DNA of 64,000 nt. Source: JAIOSF01 sp034716855. Its GTDB lineage: Bacteria; Campylobacterota; Campylobacteria; Campylobacterales; Arcobacteraceae. A program made the position numbers and the translations under genes. This document shows, one piece after another, positions 33,719 through 42,101 of the stretch (position 1 is the stretch's first letter; every line of letters starts with the position of its first letter). The DNA lies in NCBI GenBank assembly GCA_034716855.1, contig JAYEKV010000160.1:1-64000 (forward strand), in the 5' to 3' direction. The notes below the pieces were generated by a model. It was given only the letters and a program-made list of their open reading frames with translations, ran no database searches and was not told the origin of the DNA.

Positions 33719-34286
33719 CTACTACTGATTTCAAATTATCATTTATTTCACTCTGACTCATAGCACCTTCAATTGTACCTTTTTTTACTTTTCCATTACA
33801 AATCTTAGATATTAGACCGTTGGTATCAACATAATAAACAAAATACTTTACGCTGTCGCTAGTTGGAACTTGTAGGAAATTTCTCATTGCACCATTCTTA
33901 TCATATATCCAAGGTATGTGCTTATCTCCTTTAAGTTCCGTGTTCTTTTTATGAGCCTGCCACTTTTTTATAAACCAAGGTGCATCTGAGATATTTGATA
34001 CTATTATAAACTGACCTGCATCTAATGAAAGCCTTTTTTCAAGTTCACCTGCCAATACTATTGACTCAAAATTACCGACATAGATTATAGAGTCAGGTTT
34101 TACTATACTCTTTGTGGTGAACTTTATATCATCATCAAAACCTATAAGTTCTACAGATTCAGGTAAATTATCTAACTTTATCTCACCTTTAGTTATGGTT
34201 TTAGGAGGCTCTCCCGTTAATAATGTCAACCCTACAAGAATAACAACACTTAAAAATACTAATTTTAATACCGACATAAATTTCAT
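33693..34286 (-). CDS. Exported thioredoxin-fold-like protein of unknown function
   Basis: The 197-residue protein has an N-terminal hydrophobic segment (about 6-24), a signal anchor or signal peptide, and a soluble periplasmic part. The order of predicted strands and helices (AGQFIIVSN, DAPWFIKKWQ, HIPWIYDKNG, VKYFVYYVD) suggests a thioredoxin-like fold, but there is no CxxC; only one Cys (SKICNG) is present. A redox catalytic role is therefore unlikely. It follows the FAD oxidoreductase by one base, the last gene of the run that includes glyS. Confidence 0.7.
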   Translation of the reverse strand: MKFMSVLKLVFLSVVILVGLTLLTGEPPKTITKGEIKLDNLPESVELIGFDDDIKFTTKSIVKPDSIIYVGNFESIVLAGELEKRLSLDAGQFIIVSNISDAPWFIKKWQAHKKNTELKGDKHIPWIYDKNGAMRNFLQVPTSDSVKYFVYYVDTNGLISKICNGKVKKGTIEGAMSQSEINDNLKSVVEKIRALIK

Positions 34287-34287
34287 T

Positions 34288-35403
34288 TTATTTTTTCCTT
34301 TTAACTTCTCTTATAAAGAGTCTATCACAGGTTATATCATCATCTATAAAATCTTTGTTTACAATATGATCGACCAGCTTCTTAGATAAATATGGAGCTA
34401 ATACAAAACCCCTGCCCCCAAGTCCATTTAGTACAAAAAGATTTTTATACCTTGTAAATCTATCCCTTGGAACATGCGTTCCTTTTTTCATATAGGGAAA
34501 CTCTTCTAATGTTTTATTACTATCTATTAATTTACCTACAATTGGAAGATAGTCAACACTAGAAGCTCTTGCCCCACTATATGTATCCAAAACTTCAATA
34601 TCTTTAAGATCAACTATTTGTGAAGCTTTTTGTAGTAGTTCATCTATATCTTTTTGAATATCTAAAGAGTTGCCAACATCCCTATGATGTGTAGCACCGA
34701 TAGAAACCTTATATCTATTTTCTATATGGTAAGGAAAGCTTTTAGATATAGAACATTCCTTATGGTAATTATAATCAAGTTTTGTAGATGTGAGACTATC
34801 AATCCTTCTTCCCCATACACCTCTTATATTAAAATAGAACTCATCTATCAAATCAATATCAGCACCTGTAGTTAAAATAAGATTATTGGCAGTTATTTGG
34901 TCATTTAAAAGCCATTTGTCTTCTTTTAAAACAATATCATTTACCTCATATTCAAACTCAGTATATATGCCGTCATTTAAATTTAACATCATATTACATA
35001 TTTTTGAACTATCTACCACGGATGCATCCTGAAAGAAATAACCATCATCTTTTTTCTTAAACTCAAAATCCATATAAGGGATATAAGTTTCAAACTTAGA
35101 GGCATCTATTGTATCTTTTGGTATTCGTACTGTGCCACATGATGATATAGCATCTGGAAAATTTTCATTATAAAGTTTTGTTGAATATTTTAAAGCTTCT
35201 GTTACAAGGTCTTTAAATCTATTTGGCTTACCAAGTAATGGTGACAGAAAAGCTCCTGCCGCCCCTGAAGCCCCAAAAGCTTCTTTTGGCTGTTTATCAA
35301 TAATAAGTATATTATCTGAATATTTGCTAAGTTCGTAAGCTACACTACAGCCACCGATACCGGCTCCGATTATCACATAATCATAACTGTAGTTTTTTGA
35401 CAT
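34288..35403 (-). CDS. FAD-dependent oxidoreductase (DAO family, MnmC C-domain-like)
   Basis: The 371-residue protein opens with the FAD-binding dinucleotide fold VIIGAGIGGCSVAYEL and ends with GLGGRGFVLAPYLSKKL, the second FAD segment typical of the DAO family. The closing motif, RASSVDYLPIVG and IGATHHRD resemble the oxidoreductase domain of MnmC, which removes the carboxymethyl group from cmnm5U34 in tRNA. The methyltransferase half of MnmC is absent. Adjacent glyS (no gap) also concerns tRNA. A general amino-acid oxidase is the alternative. Confidence 0.78.
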   Translation of the reverse strand: MSKNYSYDYVIIGAGIGGCSVAYELSKYSDNILIIDKQPKEAFGASGAAGAFLSPLLGKPNRFKDLVTEALKYSTKLYNENFPDAISSCGTVRIPKDTIDASKFETYIPYMDFEFKKKDDGYFFQDASVVDSSKICNMMLNLNDGIYTEFEYEVNDIVLKEDKWLLNDQITANNLILTTGADIDLIDEFYFNIRGVWGRRIDSLTSTKLDYNYHKECSISKSFPYHIENRYKVSIGATHHRDVGNSLDIQKDIDELLQKASQIVDLKDIEVLDTYSGARASSVDYLPIVGKLIDSNKTLEEFPYMKKGTHVPRDRFTRYKNLFVLNGLGGRGFVLAPYLSKKLVDHIVNKDFIDDDITCDRLFIREVKRKK

Positions 35404-37428
35404 CTATATAGTGATCTCTTTGATATCGGATATAGTTCGAAATGAATTATACACTATACCGATAAGGTTTTTTCTGTTTCTTCTTATCTTTTCATCTTCA
35501 TGATTTACAAATACATTATCAAAGAAGCTGTCAAGCTCTGGTTTTAAAGCAAATAGAGCATCTAACTCTTCATCAAATGTTGTATAGGACTTAGATGTAA
35601 TATCTTTGAACTTGCTATACAATACCTTCTCTTCTTCATCACTAAATAATGACTCATCTACTGTTAGTATATTATCCATCTCTAAGTCTTTAACAATATT
35701 TGCAACTCTTTTGAATGTTGCACTAATATTTTTAAATTCACTGCTCGAAGTTATTGGTTCAAGAGCTTCTATCTTTAACATAATATTTAAGATGTCATTT
35801 CTTCCTGTACTATTTAATACAGCCTTGATAATACTCGGATTTACTTTATTGTAAAGCTTATATAATCTTTCATTTAAGAACTCTACTAACTGCTCTTTAT
35901 TTAGGTTGTTATAATTTTTTACAGTTCTATCAATTATACTGTTAATATCTAAATGTAGTTTATGTTCATAACAAATTTTAAAGATACCAGCTGCTGAACG
36001 CCTAAGAGCAAAAGGGTCTCTACTTCCCGTAGGCAGCATCCCTACACTAAACAGACCCATAAGATTATCAAGTTTATTAGATAAGGCAACAACACAACTG
36101 AAAGTATTTGAAGGAAGTTCACTATCTTCACCATTTGGAAGATATTGTTCTTTTATTGCTGTAGCTACAAGTTTATCTCTATTTTCTTTTTGTGCATAGT
36201 AATATCCCATAGTTCCTTGAAGTTCCGTAAACTCATAAACCATATCCGTAAGTAGATCTGCTTTACTTAGCATAACTGCTTCATTGATTAACTCTTTCTC
36301 GTCAGACATATCAAAATCATCGGCAATAAGAGAAGCTATATTAGCTTCTCTCTCACATTTATCATACATACTTCCTAGGTTCTCAACAAAACTTACTTTT
36401 TTTAAGCCTTCGTTTTGAAGTCCATTTTTAATATCATTGTTCCAGAAGAACATACCATCTGCAAGTCTTGGCCTTAGAACTTTTTCATTTCCTGCAACAA
36501 TATGTGAAAAGTCTTTAGTATATGAATTAGATACAACTATAAACTTATTTGTGATCTTTCCATCTTTATATACGGCAAAATATCTTTGGTGCTCTTTCAT
36601 CGAACCTATAATAACTTCATCAGGAAGTTCTAGGAACTCCTCATCAAAATTACCTAAAAGGGCAGTAGGATATTCTGTAATTGCGACAACTTCATCTAAA
36701 AGCTCTTCATCTATCTCAATTTTAAGGTCATTTTCTTTTTCTATAATAGACATTTGCTCAAGAATTGTTTTTCTTCTTTCAGCAGGGTAAAGAACTACAC
36801 CATGCTTATCAAGCTTACAGAAATAATCACCGGCAAAATCAAAATCAAACGGTTCATAAGATACCATTCTATGACCAAAACTTGATCTAGATGATTCTAC
36901 TCCAAACAGTTCACCTGAAACTACATCATCTCCAAGAACTATACTAAGTCCTCTTATTGGTCTAATAAAGCTGTCTGATCTGCTTCCCCATCTCATAGAT
37001 TTACCAAAATTAAGTTTTGAAATAAATTCATTTACCATATCATTTAAAAGATCACTGGAATTTTTACCAGCTACAGTTTTTTTATGATAAAGGAACTCAT
37101 CATTACCTTTTTTCTCAACTTGCAGATCTTTTGGATCGATACCGCATTTTTTTGCAAAACCTATAGCAGCTGGAGTTAATTCTCCATCTTTATAAGCTAT
37201 TCTTAAAGGTGCACCCCACTGTTCTACCTCTTTGTCATCTTGGGAAAGTTTAAATTCTCTATGCCAAAAAACTAATCTTCTTGGTGTATAATAAAAACTA
37301 AACTCACATAATAGATCGTTATCCTGTAATATATCTGACCACTTTTTTTCTATATTAGGAAGTTCTTTTAAAAATGGAATTGCCGGTAACTCTTCTACTA
37401 CGATCTCTACTAATAACGGTTTAATCAT
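35404..37428 (-). CDS. glyS: Glycyl-tRNA synthetase beta subunit
   Basis: GlyS forms an alpha2beta2 enzyme with GlyQ and carries the tRNA-binding parts. The 674 residues from ATG 37428 begin MIKPLLVEIVVEELPA, the conserved family start, and include the N-terminal B3/4-like region, HD-like domain and C-terminal anticodon-binding DALR-like domain with LPTGSRDPFALRRSA. The open frame continues 17 codons upstream, but that part overlaps a separate small gene in another frame and is not GlyS-like. The start lies inside the last codons of that small gene. glyQ is not in the window. Confidence 0.95.
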   Translation of the reverse strand: MIKPLLVEIVVEELPAIPFLKELPNIEKKWSDILQDNDLLCEFSFYYTPRRLVFWHREFKLSQDDKEVEQWGAPLRIAYKDGELTPAAIGFAKKCGIDPKDLQVEKKGNDEFLYHKKTVAGKNSSDLLNDMVNEFISKLNFGKSMRWGSRSDSFIRPIRGLSIVLGDDVVSGELFGVESSRSSFGHRMVSYEPFDFDFAGDYFCKLDKHGVVLYPAERRKTILEQMSIIEKENDLKIEIDEELLDEVVAITEYPTALLGNFDEEFLELPDEVIIGSMKEHQRYFAVYKDGKITNKFIVVSNSYTKDFSHIVAGNEKVLRPRLADGMFFWNNDIKNGLQNEGLKKVSFVENLGSMYDKCEREANIASLIADDFDMSDEKELINEAVMLSKADLLTDMVYEFTELQGTMGYYYAQKENRDKLVATAIKEQYLPNGEDSELPSNTFSCVVALSNKLDNLMGLFSVGMLPTGSRDPFALRRSAAGIFKICYEHKLHLDINSIIDRTVKNYNNLNKEQLVEFLNERLYKLYNKVNPSIIKAVLNSTGRNDILNIMLKIEALEPITSSSEFKNISATFKRVANIVKDLEMDNILTVDESLFSDEEEKVLYSKFKDITSKSYTTFDEELDALFALKPELDSFFDNVFVNHEDEKIRRNRKNLIGIVYNSFRTISDIKEITI

Positions 37429-37585
37429 CTTGCTGCTGTCCCTTTGATTGATTTTCTTCTTTTGTGTTTGATTTTTCAAGCTTTTGTTTATGTTTTTCTA
37501 CCTGAGTTTCGTTCATACCTCTTATAAATATAAACAGGATGAATATAAATCCACCCCAAACAATTATGTCCAATATCTCTTTCAT
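37421..37585 (-). CDS. Small single-pass membrane protein overlapping the glyS start
   Basis: An ATG-initiated frame of 54 codons encodes MKEILDIIVWGG, a hydrophobic helix (about 5-21, Ile/Phe-rich), then a positively charged and Gln/Lys-rich cytoplasmic tail ending KGQQQDD. The topology is clear, and the stop codon overlaps the glyS start by eight bases, suggesting translational coupling. The name is unknown. The ORF falls below common length cut-offs and is easily missed. A weak GAG element precedes the ATG. Confidence 0.6.
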   Translation of the reverse strand: MKEILDIIVWGGFIFILFIFIRGMNETQVEKHKQKLEKSNTKEENQSKGQQQDD

Positions 37586-37643
37586 CTATATCTCATTTTT
37601 ATTATATAATAGTTGCGATTATACTCAAAAAGTACTTTTAAGC

Positions 37644-38015
37644 TTATAAGAGAAGTTTTTTGAACACTACACCGTCAATATTTTTTAAGGCATACTGTTC
37701 TATCTCATCTTCTGATTCTACAATTGCCAATATCTTTGAATCAAAAAGATAGTTTTCTGCACATTTTTGAGTATCTCCCAGGATAGAAGATACAGGCAGT
37801 ATATATTTTGCTTTTAAAGCATTTGCATATATTGATTCTTTCAAAGAGGATATATTAACGGCATATTGTATCTCATTTTGAGCACAGTAACTCATCAATT
37901 TTTTATCATACTCAAAACAAAGCGTTGAGTTTGACTTTGTATTTTTAATGTCATCAATTGTTTTAATTGACTCTATTGGCTCATATGGTATAAATTCATC
38001 ACCTAAAATGATCAT
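37644..38015 (-). CDS. Conserved-looking hypothetical protein
   Basis: I do not recognise this 123-residue cytoplasmic protein. It alternates short strands and helices (MIILGDEFIPYEPI, AKYILPVSSIL, SKILAIVESEDEIEQYA, IDGVVFKKLLL) in a pattern reminiscent of a Rossmann-like or phospholipase-D-like half-fold. It has three Cys without a motif. It lies 12 bases after the PP0621-like gene on the same strand, in the run that starts with ribA. Confidence 0.7.
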   Translation of the reverse strand: MIILGDEFIPYEPIESIKTIDDIKNTKSNSTLCFEYDKKLMSYCAQNEIQYAVNISSLKESIYANALKAKYILPVSSILGDTQKCAENYLFDSKILAIVESEDEIEQYALKNIDGVVFKKLLL

Positions 38016-38027
38016 GTAAAATTCCTT

Positions 38028-38243
38028 TTAACCTTTTAAACACTCTTTAGAACAATAGTATTTACCATTACTCAGTATTGCATCATCTTTTGATGTATAT
38101 GTTCCACACTTAGGACACTCTACAAGAGTATCTGTTATTTGATCATACTTTGTATCTTTAATATTTTTTTCTCTATTCTTCTTAAAAAATACAATATAAA
38201 CTAAAAATAATACGGCACCAACCGCCAAAACTTTAAATATCAT
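38028..38243 (-). CDS. PP0621-family small membrane protein with zinc-ribbon-like Cys
   Basis: The 71-residue protein has an N-terminal membrane helix (about 2-20), a basic linker, and a four-Cys zinc-binding motif: CPKC, then YYCSKEC about 25 residues later. This layout matches the PP0621 family of unknown function. It starts one base after the rsmG stop and is probably in the ribA-rsmG transcript. Confidence 0.82.
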   Translation of the reverse strand: MIFKVLAVGAVLFLVYIVFFKKNREKNIKDTKYDQITDTLVECPKCGTYTSKDDAILSNGKYYCSKECLKG

Positions 38244-38244
38244 C

Positions 38245-38838
38245 TTAAAATAAACCTTTTCTTTTCATATATAAATAATTTCTGTGATCGCCTCTTTTTA
38301 TAACTTCATAATTATCAAGTTTAGCATCTGAAACTTCCTCTTCACATAAACTTCCTTTGTAAAAAAGGTATTCAGTATCATTACCGCTTATATTATTAGT
38401 CAAACTCAATAAAAAAGAGGTGTTAGTAACAGCCCTGCTTGTAATTATATCAAAACTAGAAGGAGGCATATTCTCAACTCTGTTTTGAACAACTTCTACA
38501 TTAGGTAACTTCAAAGCATTTTTAACAAAATTTAAAAATGCCACCCTTTTAGCTTTTGGTTCAACTAAAGAGATTTTAGCCTCAGGTCTGGCAATTGCTA
38601 AGATCATCCCAGGATACCCTGCCCCAGTTCCAATATCTGCTAATGTATCAAAACTGTTCATAAACTTTAAAGGATAAATACTATCTAATATATTCTCTTC
38701 TATCTGTTCTTTTGTTAATTGTGCTGTTAAACTGTGTACGGCACCCCATTGTTGCAAAAGAGATATAAACTGATCACATCTTACATAGAACTGTTCATCA
38801 AATTCAAGCCCTATATTTTTTAATTTTTTACTTAACAC
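38245..38838 (-). CDS. rsmG: 16S rRNA (guanine(527)-N7)-methyltransferase RsmG
   Basis: RsmG (GidB) methylates G527 of 16S rRNA with S-adenosylmethionine; its loss gives low-level streptomycin resistance in many bacteria. The 197 residues include the SAM-binding LADIGTGAGYPG, the acidic strand end SLVEPKAKR, and ITSRAVTN. Length is slightly below the enterobacterial enzyme but complete. It lies 12 bases downstream of ribA. Confidence 0.95.
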   Translation of the reverse strand: MLSKKLKNIGLEFDEQFYVRCDQFISLLQQWGAVHSLTAQLTKEQIEENILDSIYPLKFMNSFDTLADIGTGAGYPGMILAIARPEAKISLVEPKAKRVAFLNFVKNALKLPNVEVVQNRVENMPPSSFDIITSRAVTNTSFLLSLTNNISGNDTEYLFYKGSLCEEEVSDAKLDNYEVIKRGDHRNYLYMKRKGLF

Positions 38839-38850
38839 TTTGAGATCCTC

Positions 38851-39411
38851 TTATAAAAGATGTTCCATCTTCTCTTTTTTGACTTGTAAATAGTTTTTAT
38901 TTTTATCAGTGACACCAACTTGTACAGGTATTCTATCAACTATTTTAGCTTTTGTACCTTTTAGCTTGGCAGGATTGTTTGTCATAAGTTTTATCTCTTT
39001 TATCTTAAAATATTCTAATATAAAATCAACTATATCATAAGTTCTTTGATCACTTCCAAATCCTAGTTGATGATTTGCTTCAACCGTATCAAACCCTTTA
39101 TCTTGAAGATTATAAGCATTTACTTTGTTTAAGAGTCCTATATCTCGTCCCTCTTGTCGTAAGTATATTACCATGCCACCATTTTTTGATATATAATCCA
39201 ACGCATAGTTTAATTGTGCCTGACAGTCACACTTTATACTTCCTATAGCATCACCGGTTAGACATTCACTGTGTATTCGTACAACAGGTGAAGGATCAAG
39301 ATCTTTAGTATAAATCACAAGATGCTCTTTAATACCCTCTTTAAATGATCGTATTAAAAAATCCCCATGTGTAGTTGGAAGGTTTGCTACTTCAGATACT
39401 TCTATATTCAT
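38851..39411 (-). CDS. ribA: GTP cyclohydrolase II
   Basis: RibA opens GTP to the first pyrimidine intermediate of riboflavin synthesis with loss of formate. The 186-residue protein is a stand-alone enzyme with zinc ligands C50, C61 and C63 (SECLTGDAIGSIKCDCQ), the GTP-binding YLRQEGRDIGL and HQLGFGSDQRTY. RibB is not fused. It heads the minus-strand series ribA-rsmG-PP0621-like-hypothetical, after a 145-base gap in which I see no clear promoter. Confidence 0.95.
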   Translation of the reverse strand: MNIEVSEVANLPTTHGDFLIRSFKEGIKEHLVIYTKDLDPSPVVRIHSECLTGDAIGSIKCDCQAQLNYALDYISKNGGMVIYLRQEGRDIGLLNKVNAYNLQDKGFDTVEANHQLGFGSDQRTYDIVDFILEYFKIKEIKLMTNNPAKLKGTKAKIVDRIPVQVGVTDKNKNYLQVKKEKMEHLL

Positions 39412-39556
39412 AATATCAATAATTCCTAGTTCTATAAATTAGTTTGGATTATATCTAAATAGATTTAAAACAATTTAATTTCATTAAAATATCAATGAAT
39501 TTAAGCGGATATAGTAAATCTACCGAACTAAAAAGTTCTTTAGTATAATGTTTTGG

Positions 39557-41545
39557 TTATTTAATATTAACAATAGGTAAACTAATAGTAAATATTGCTC
39601 CATCTTTACCATTTACAACATCTATATCACCGTCCATATGATTTCTAATAATATCAAAGCTCATATGAAGCCCAAGTCCTGTACCATCATCACCTTTTGT
39701 TGTAAAATATTGATCAAATATTTTATTTATGATACTCTCTTGAATACCACCGGCATTATCCTCTATGGTTATATGTACCATATCGTTTTTTACATAACTA
39801 TCTAAAATAATCATCCCATTTTTTATATTATTGGCTAAAAGTGCATCTTTTGCATTAGTTATTATATTTATAAATACTTGAAGCACTTCATCTGCAATTA
39901 CATTGATAGTTATACCTTTTCTACAGTTTTTATTTCTTATATTAATGTTATTGTCAAGCAAACTTGGTTTTATGATCTCCATAGTGTATTCTATAATACT
40001 ATTTAAACTATGTTTTTTTAATACTTTATCACCTTTTATAAATTCTCTAAATGTAGTGATCGTGTCAGCAAGATATTTTACATTGGTAAGAATACTATTT
40101 GTTGTTTCTTCAAAATAATCATCTGTTAATATATCAAGGTCCTTTTGTACCTGAATAGATGTCATAGCAACACTGATTCCATTTAAAGGTTGTCTCCACT
40201 GATGTGCAATATTTCCAAGCATATCACCCATTTGAGCCATTTTTCTTTGTTCTGTGAGCATAGTTTCTTGTCTTTTTAATATCTCCTGCTCTCTTTTTAT
40301 ACTTTTTGTCAAGTCATCGTTTAAAGTACTCAATTCATTTGAAGTTACATTTATCAGATGAGATAAAGCTTTAGATGACAAAGTATGTAAATCAAGATGC
40401 GATGACTCTTCAACTATATCTTTCACAGATATATTATCTGTTTCACTTAATGCAAGAACTGTCATAGTTTGATTCATTAATTCTACAGATGATTTATTAC
40501 AATTTGTAAAGAATTCACCATAGGTAAAAAAGCCCGCCGTATCAGCTATTTTACTAAAAGGTTCAATCTCATTAGAAGCTAAATGATTCATAAATCTTCT
40601 TCTTGCCATGCAAGAATATATAAAAATAGACTCAACAGGTATATCTTTTAACTTATTTGGTATATCTATTGAACTGTTTAATATTAGTTCATTATTACCG
40701 TAACCAAATCTTACCTTATCTCCATTATGGATATCTCCTGCAAATCTTAAAGCACCTTCACTACCGACACCTGTAACAGCCCTTGCAATGTTAATACCGT
40801 CTCTTTGAATAATTAAAGGAAATTCTATACCAATAACAGGGAGCTTTGCAGCTACATCATCACCAAGGTAATACTTGTAAGTATCATAAGCAGACATTTT
40901 ATCAATTGTATATACAATATTATCTTTTGACGATGTAATGTTAAGTTCTTTCCCTATTGGCTCCCAATTAAAATTATAATCAGTAAAAACATTTAGTTGT
41001 CCGTTTAGACTAACAGCAACTGCACCTTTTGTTATAATCTCATCTTTTGTAAAAACAAATGTTTCCACAAAAGATGAATTATCTCCTGAAAGACCACCTG
41101 ATATAACTACATCTTTATTTTCTTGTTTCAGTCCCAATAAAAATTGTTCACCGTCTATATTTAATCCATCTGCAAAAGATATTACAACTTTCGTATCATT
41201 TTGAATTATTTTTTCTGACAATTTGATCCCAAGATCCCTAGAACTCAAGTTTTTATCATTTATATAATTACATTTGCATTTTACATTTTGGAATTTAGTT
41301 ATACTGATTACTGTTTTTGTGATTGAAACTTTATCTTGAAGAATTTCACCGTCTGTAGTAGAACCGATTATTACGGCATTTGGGATCAAAGAGTTTATAT
41401 CTTTTAACATTGCAGATATAAACTCTTTATTTATTACACCTGTAAATATTTGTATAAATAATTCATCATTGGTATCAAACCCCTCTTCTTTAAAGAAGTC
41501 CTCTAATAAATCTATGGAATTATAATATGTATTTACAGTTTTCAT
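39557..41545 (-). CDS. FIST-domain sensor histidine kinase
   Basis: The 662-residue cytoplasmic protein has an N-terminal FIST sensory domain (about 30-200, IIGSTTDGEIL, SGGLSGDNSSF) and FIST-C part (about 215-360, IYSCMARRRFM and TAGFFTYGEFF). A coiled linker (405-435), H448 in GNIAHQWRQPLN, and an HATPase domain with DNAGG and GTGLGL follow. FIST domains are thought to bind small ligands such as amino acids. No receiver is fused. It lies 16 bases after tpx. The regulator it phosphorylates is not obvious. Confidence 0.92.
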   Translation of the reverse strand: MKTVNTYYNSIDLLEDFFKEEGFDTNDELFIQIFTGVINKEFISAMLKDINSLIPNAVIIGSTTDGEILQDKVSITKTVISITKFQNVKCKCNYINDKNLSSRDLGIKLSEKIIQNDTKVVISFADGLNIDGEQFLLGLKQENKDVVISGGLSGDNSSFVETFVFTKDEIITKGAVAVSLNGQLNVFTDYNFNWEPIGKELNITSSKDNIVYTIDKMSAYDTYKYYLGDDVAAKLPVIGIEFPLIIQRDGINIARAVTGVGSEGALRFAGDIHNGDKVRFGYGNNELILNSSIDIPNKLKDIPVESIFIYSCMARRRFMNHLASNEIEPFSKIADTAGFFTYGEFFTNCNKSSVELMNQTMTVLALSETDNISVKDIVEESSHLDLHTLSSKALSHLINVTSNELSTLNDDLTKSIKREQEILKRQETMLTEQRKMAQMGDMLGNIAHQWRQPLNGISVAMTSIQVQKDLDILTDDYFEETTNSILTNVKYLADTITTFREFIKGDKVLKKHSLNSIIEYTMEIIKPSLLDNNINIRNKNCRKGITINVIADEVLQVFINIITNAKDALLANNIKNGMIILDSYVKNDMVHITIEDNAGGIQESIINKIFDQYFTTKGDDGTGLGLHMSFDIIRNHMDGDIDVVNGKDGAIFTISLPIVNIK

Positions 41546-41561
41546 TGATTACAAATAATCT

Positions 41562-42071
41562 TTATCTTGCATCTTTAATTGCGTTTAGTACCTCTTCATA
41601 ATCTGGTTCATCAGTTACCTCAGGAACAACCTGCTTATAAGTTATCTCACCACTTCTGTTTATGACAAAGATAGTTCTTGCTAATAATCCTTTTAGTTTA
41701 TTATCTACCATAAGTACACCGTAAGATTTACCAAACTCTTTATCTACATAGTCACTTCCAACTTCTAGATTATCTATACCTTCTGTTGTACAAAACTTCG
41801 AAGAAGCAAAAGGCAAGTCCATAGACACAACAGTAGTCATACATATATCAAGATTACCAACCTCTTGATTGAACCTTCTAGTCTCAGCTGCACAAGTTGA
41901 AGTATCTAAAGAAGGTACAGATATAATTAACTGAACCTTATCGTTTGCTCCACCAACCTCTATATCTTCTAGGTCTGCACTTACTATTGTAACTACAGGC
42001 GCCATATCTCCAACTTGAAGGTCGTTGCCTTCCAATGTTACATCAGTACCTTTAAATTTTGTCATCTCCAT
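41562..42071 (-). CDS. tpx: Thiol peroxidase Tpx (atypical 2-Cys peroxiredoxin)
   Basis: Tpx reduces hydrogen and lipid peroxides using thioredoxin. The 169 residues contain the peroxidatic C60 in SLDTSTCAAETR, preceded by the active-site Thr, and the resolving C94 in SSKFCTTEG, at the positions usual for the family. ATG 42071 has AAGGAG six bases upstream. It sits between transketolase and the FIST kinase, probably cotranscribed with both. Confidence 0.96.
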   Translation of the reverse strand: MEMTKFKGTDVTLEGNDLQVGDMAPVVTIVSADLEDIEVGGANDKVQLIISVPSLDTSTCAAETRRFNQEVGNLDICMTTVVSMDLPFASSKFCTTEGIDNLEVGSDYVDKEFGKSYGVLMVDNKLKGLLARTIFVINRSGEITYKQVVPEVTDEPDYEEVLNAIKDAR

Positions 42072-42101
42072 ATCATACTCCTTTATTTTAAGATTAAACT
42101 A

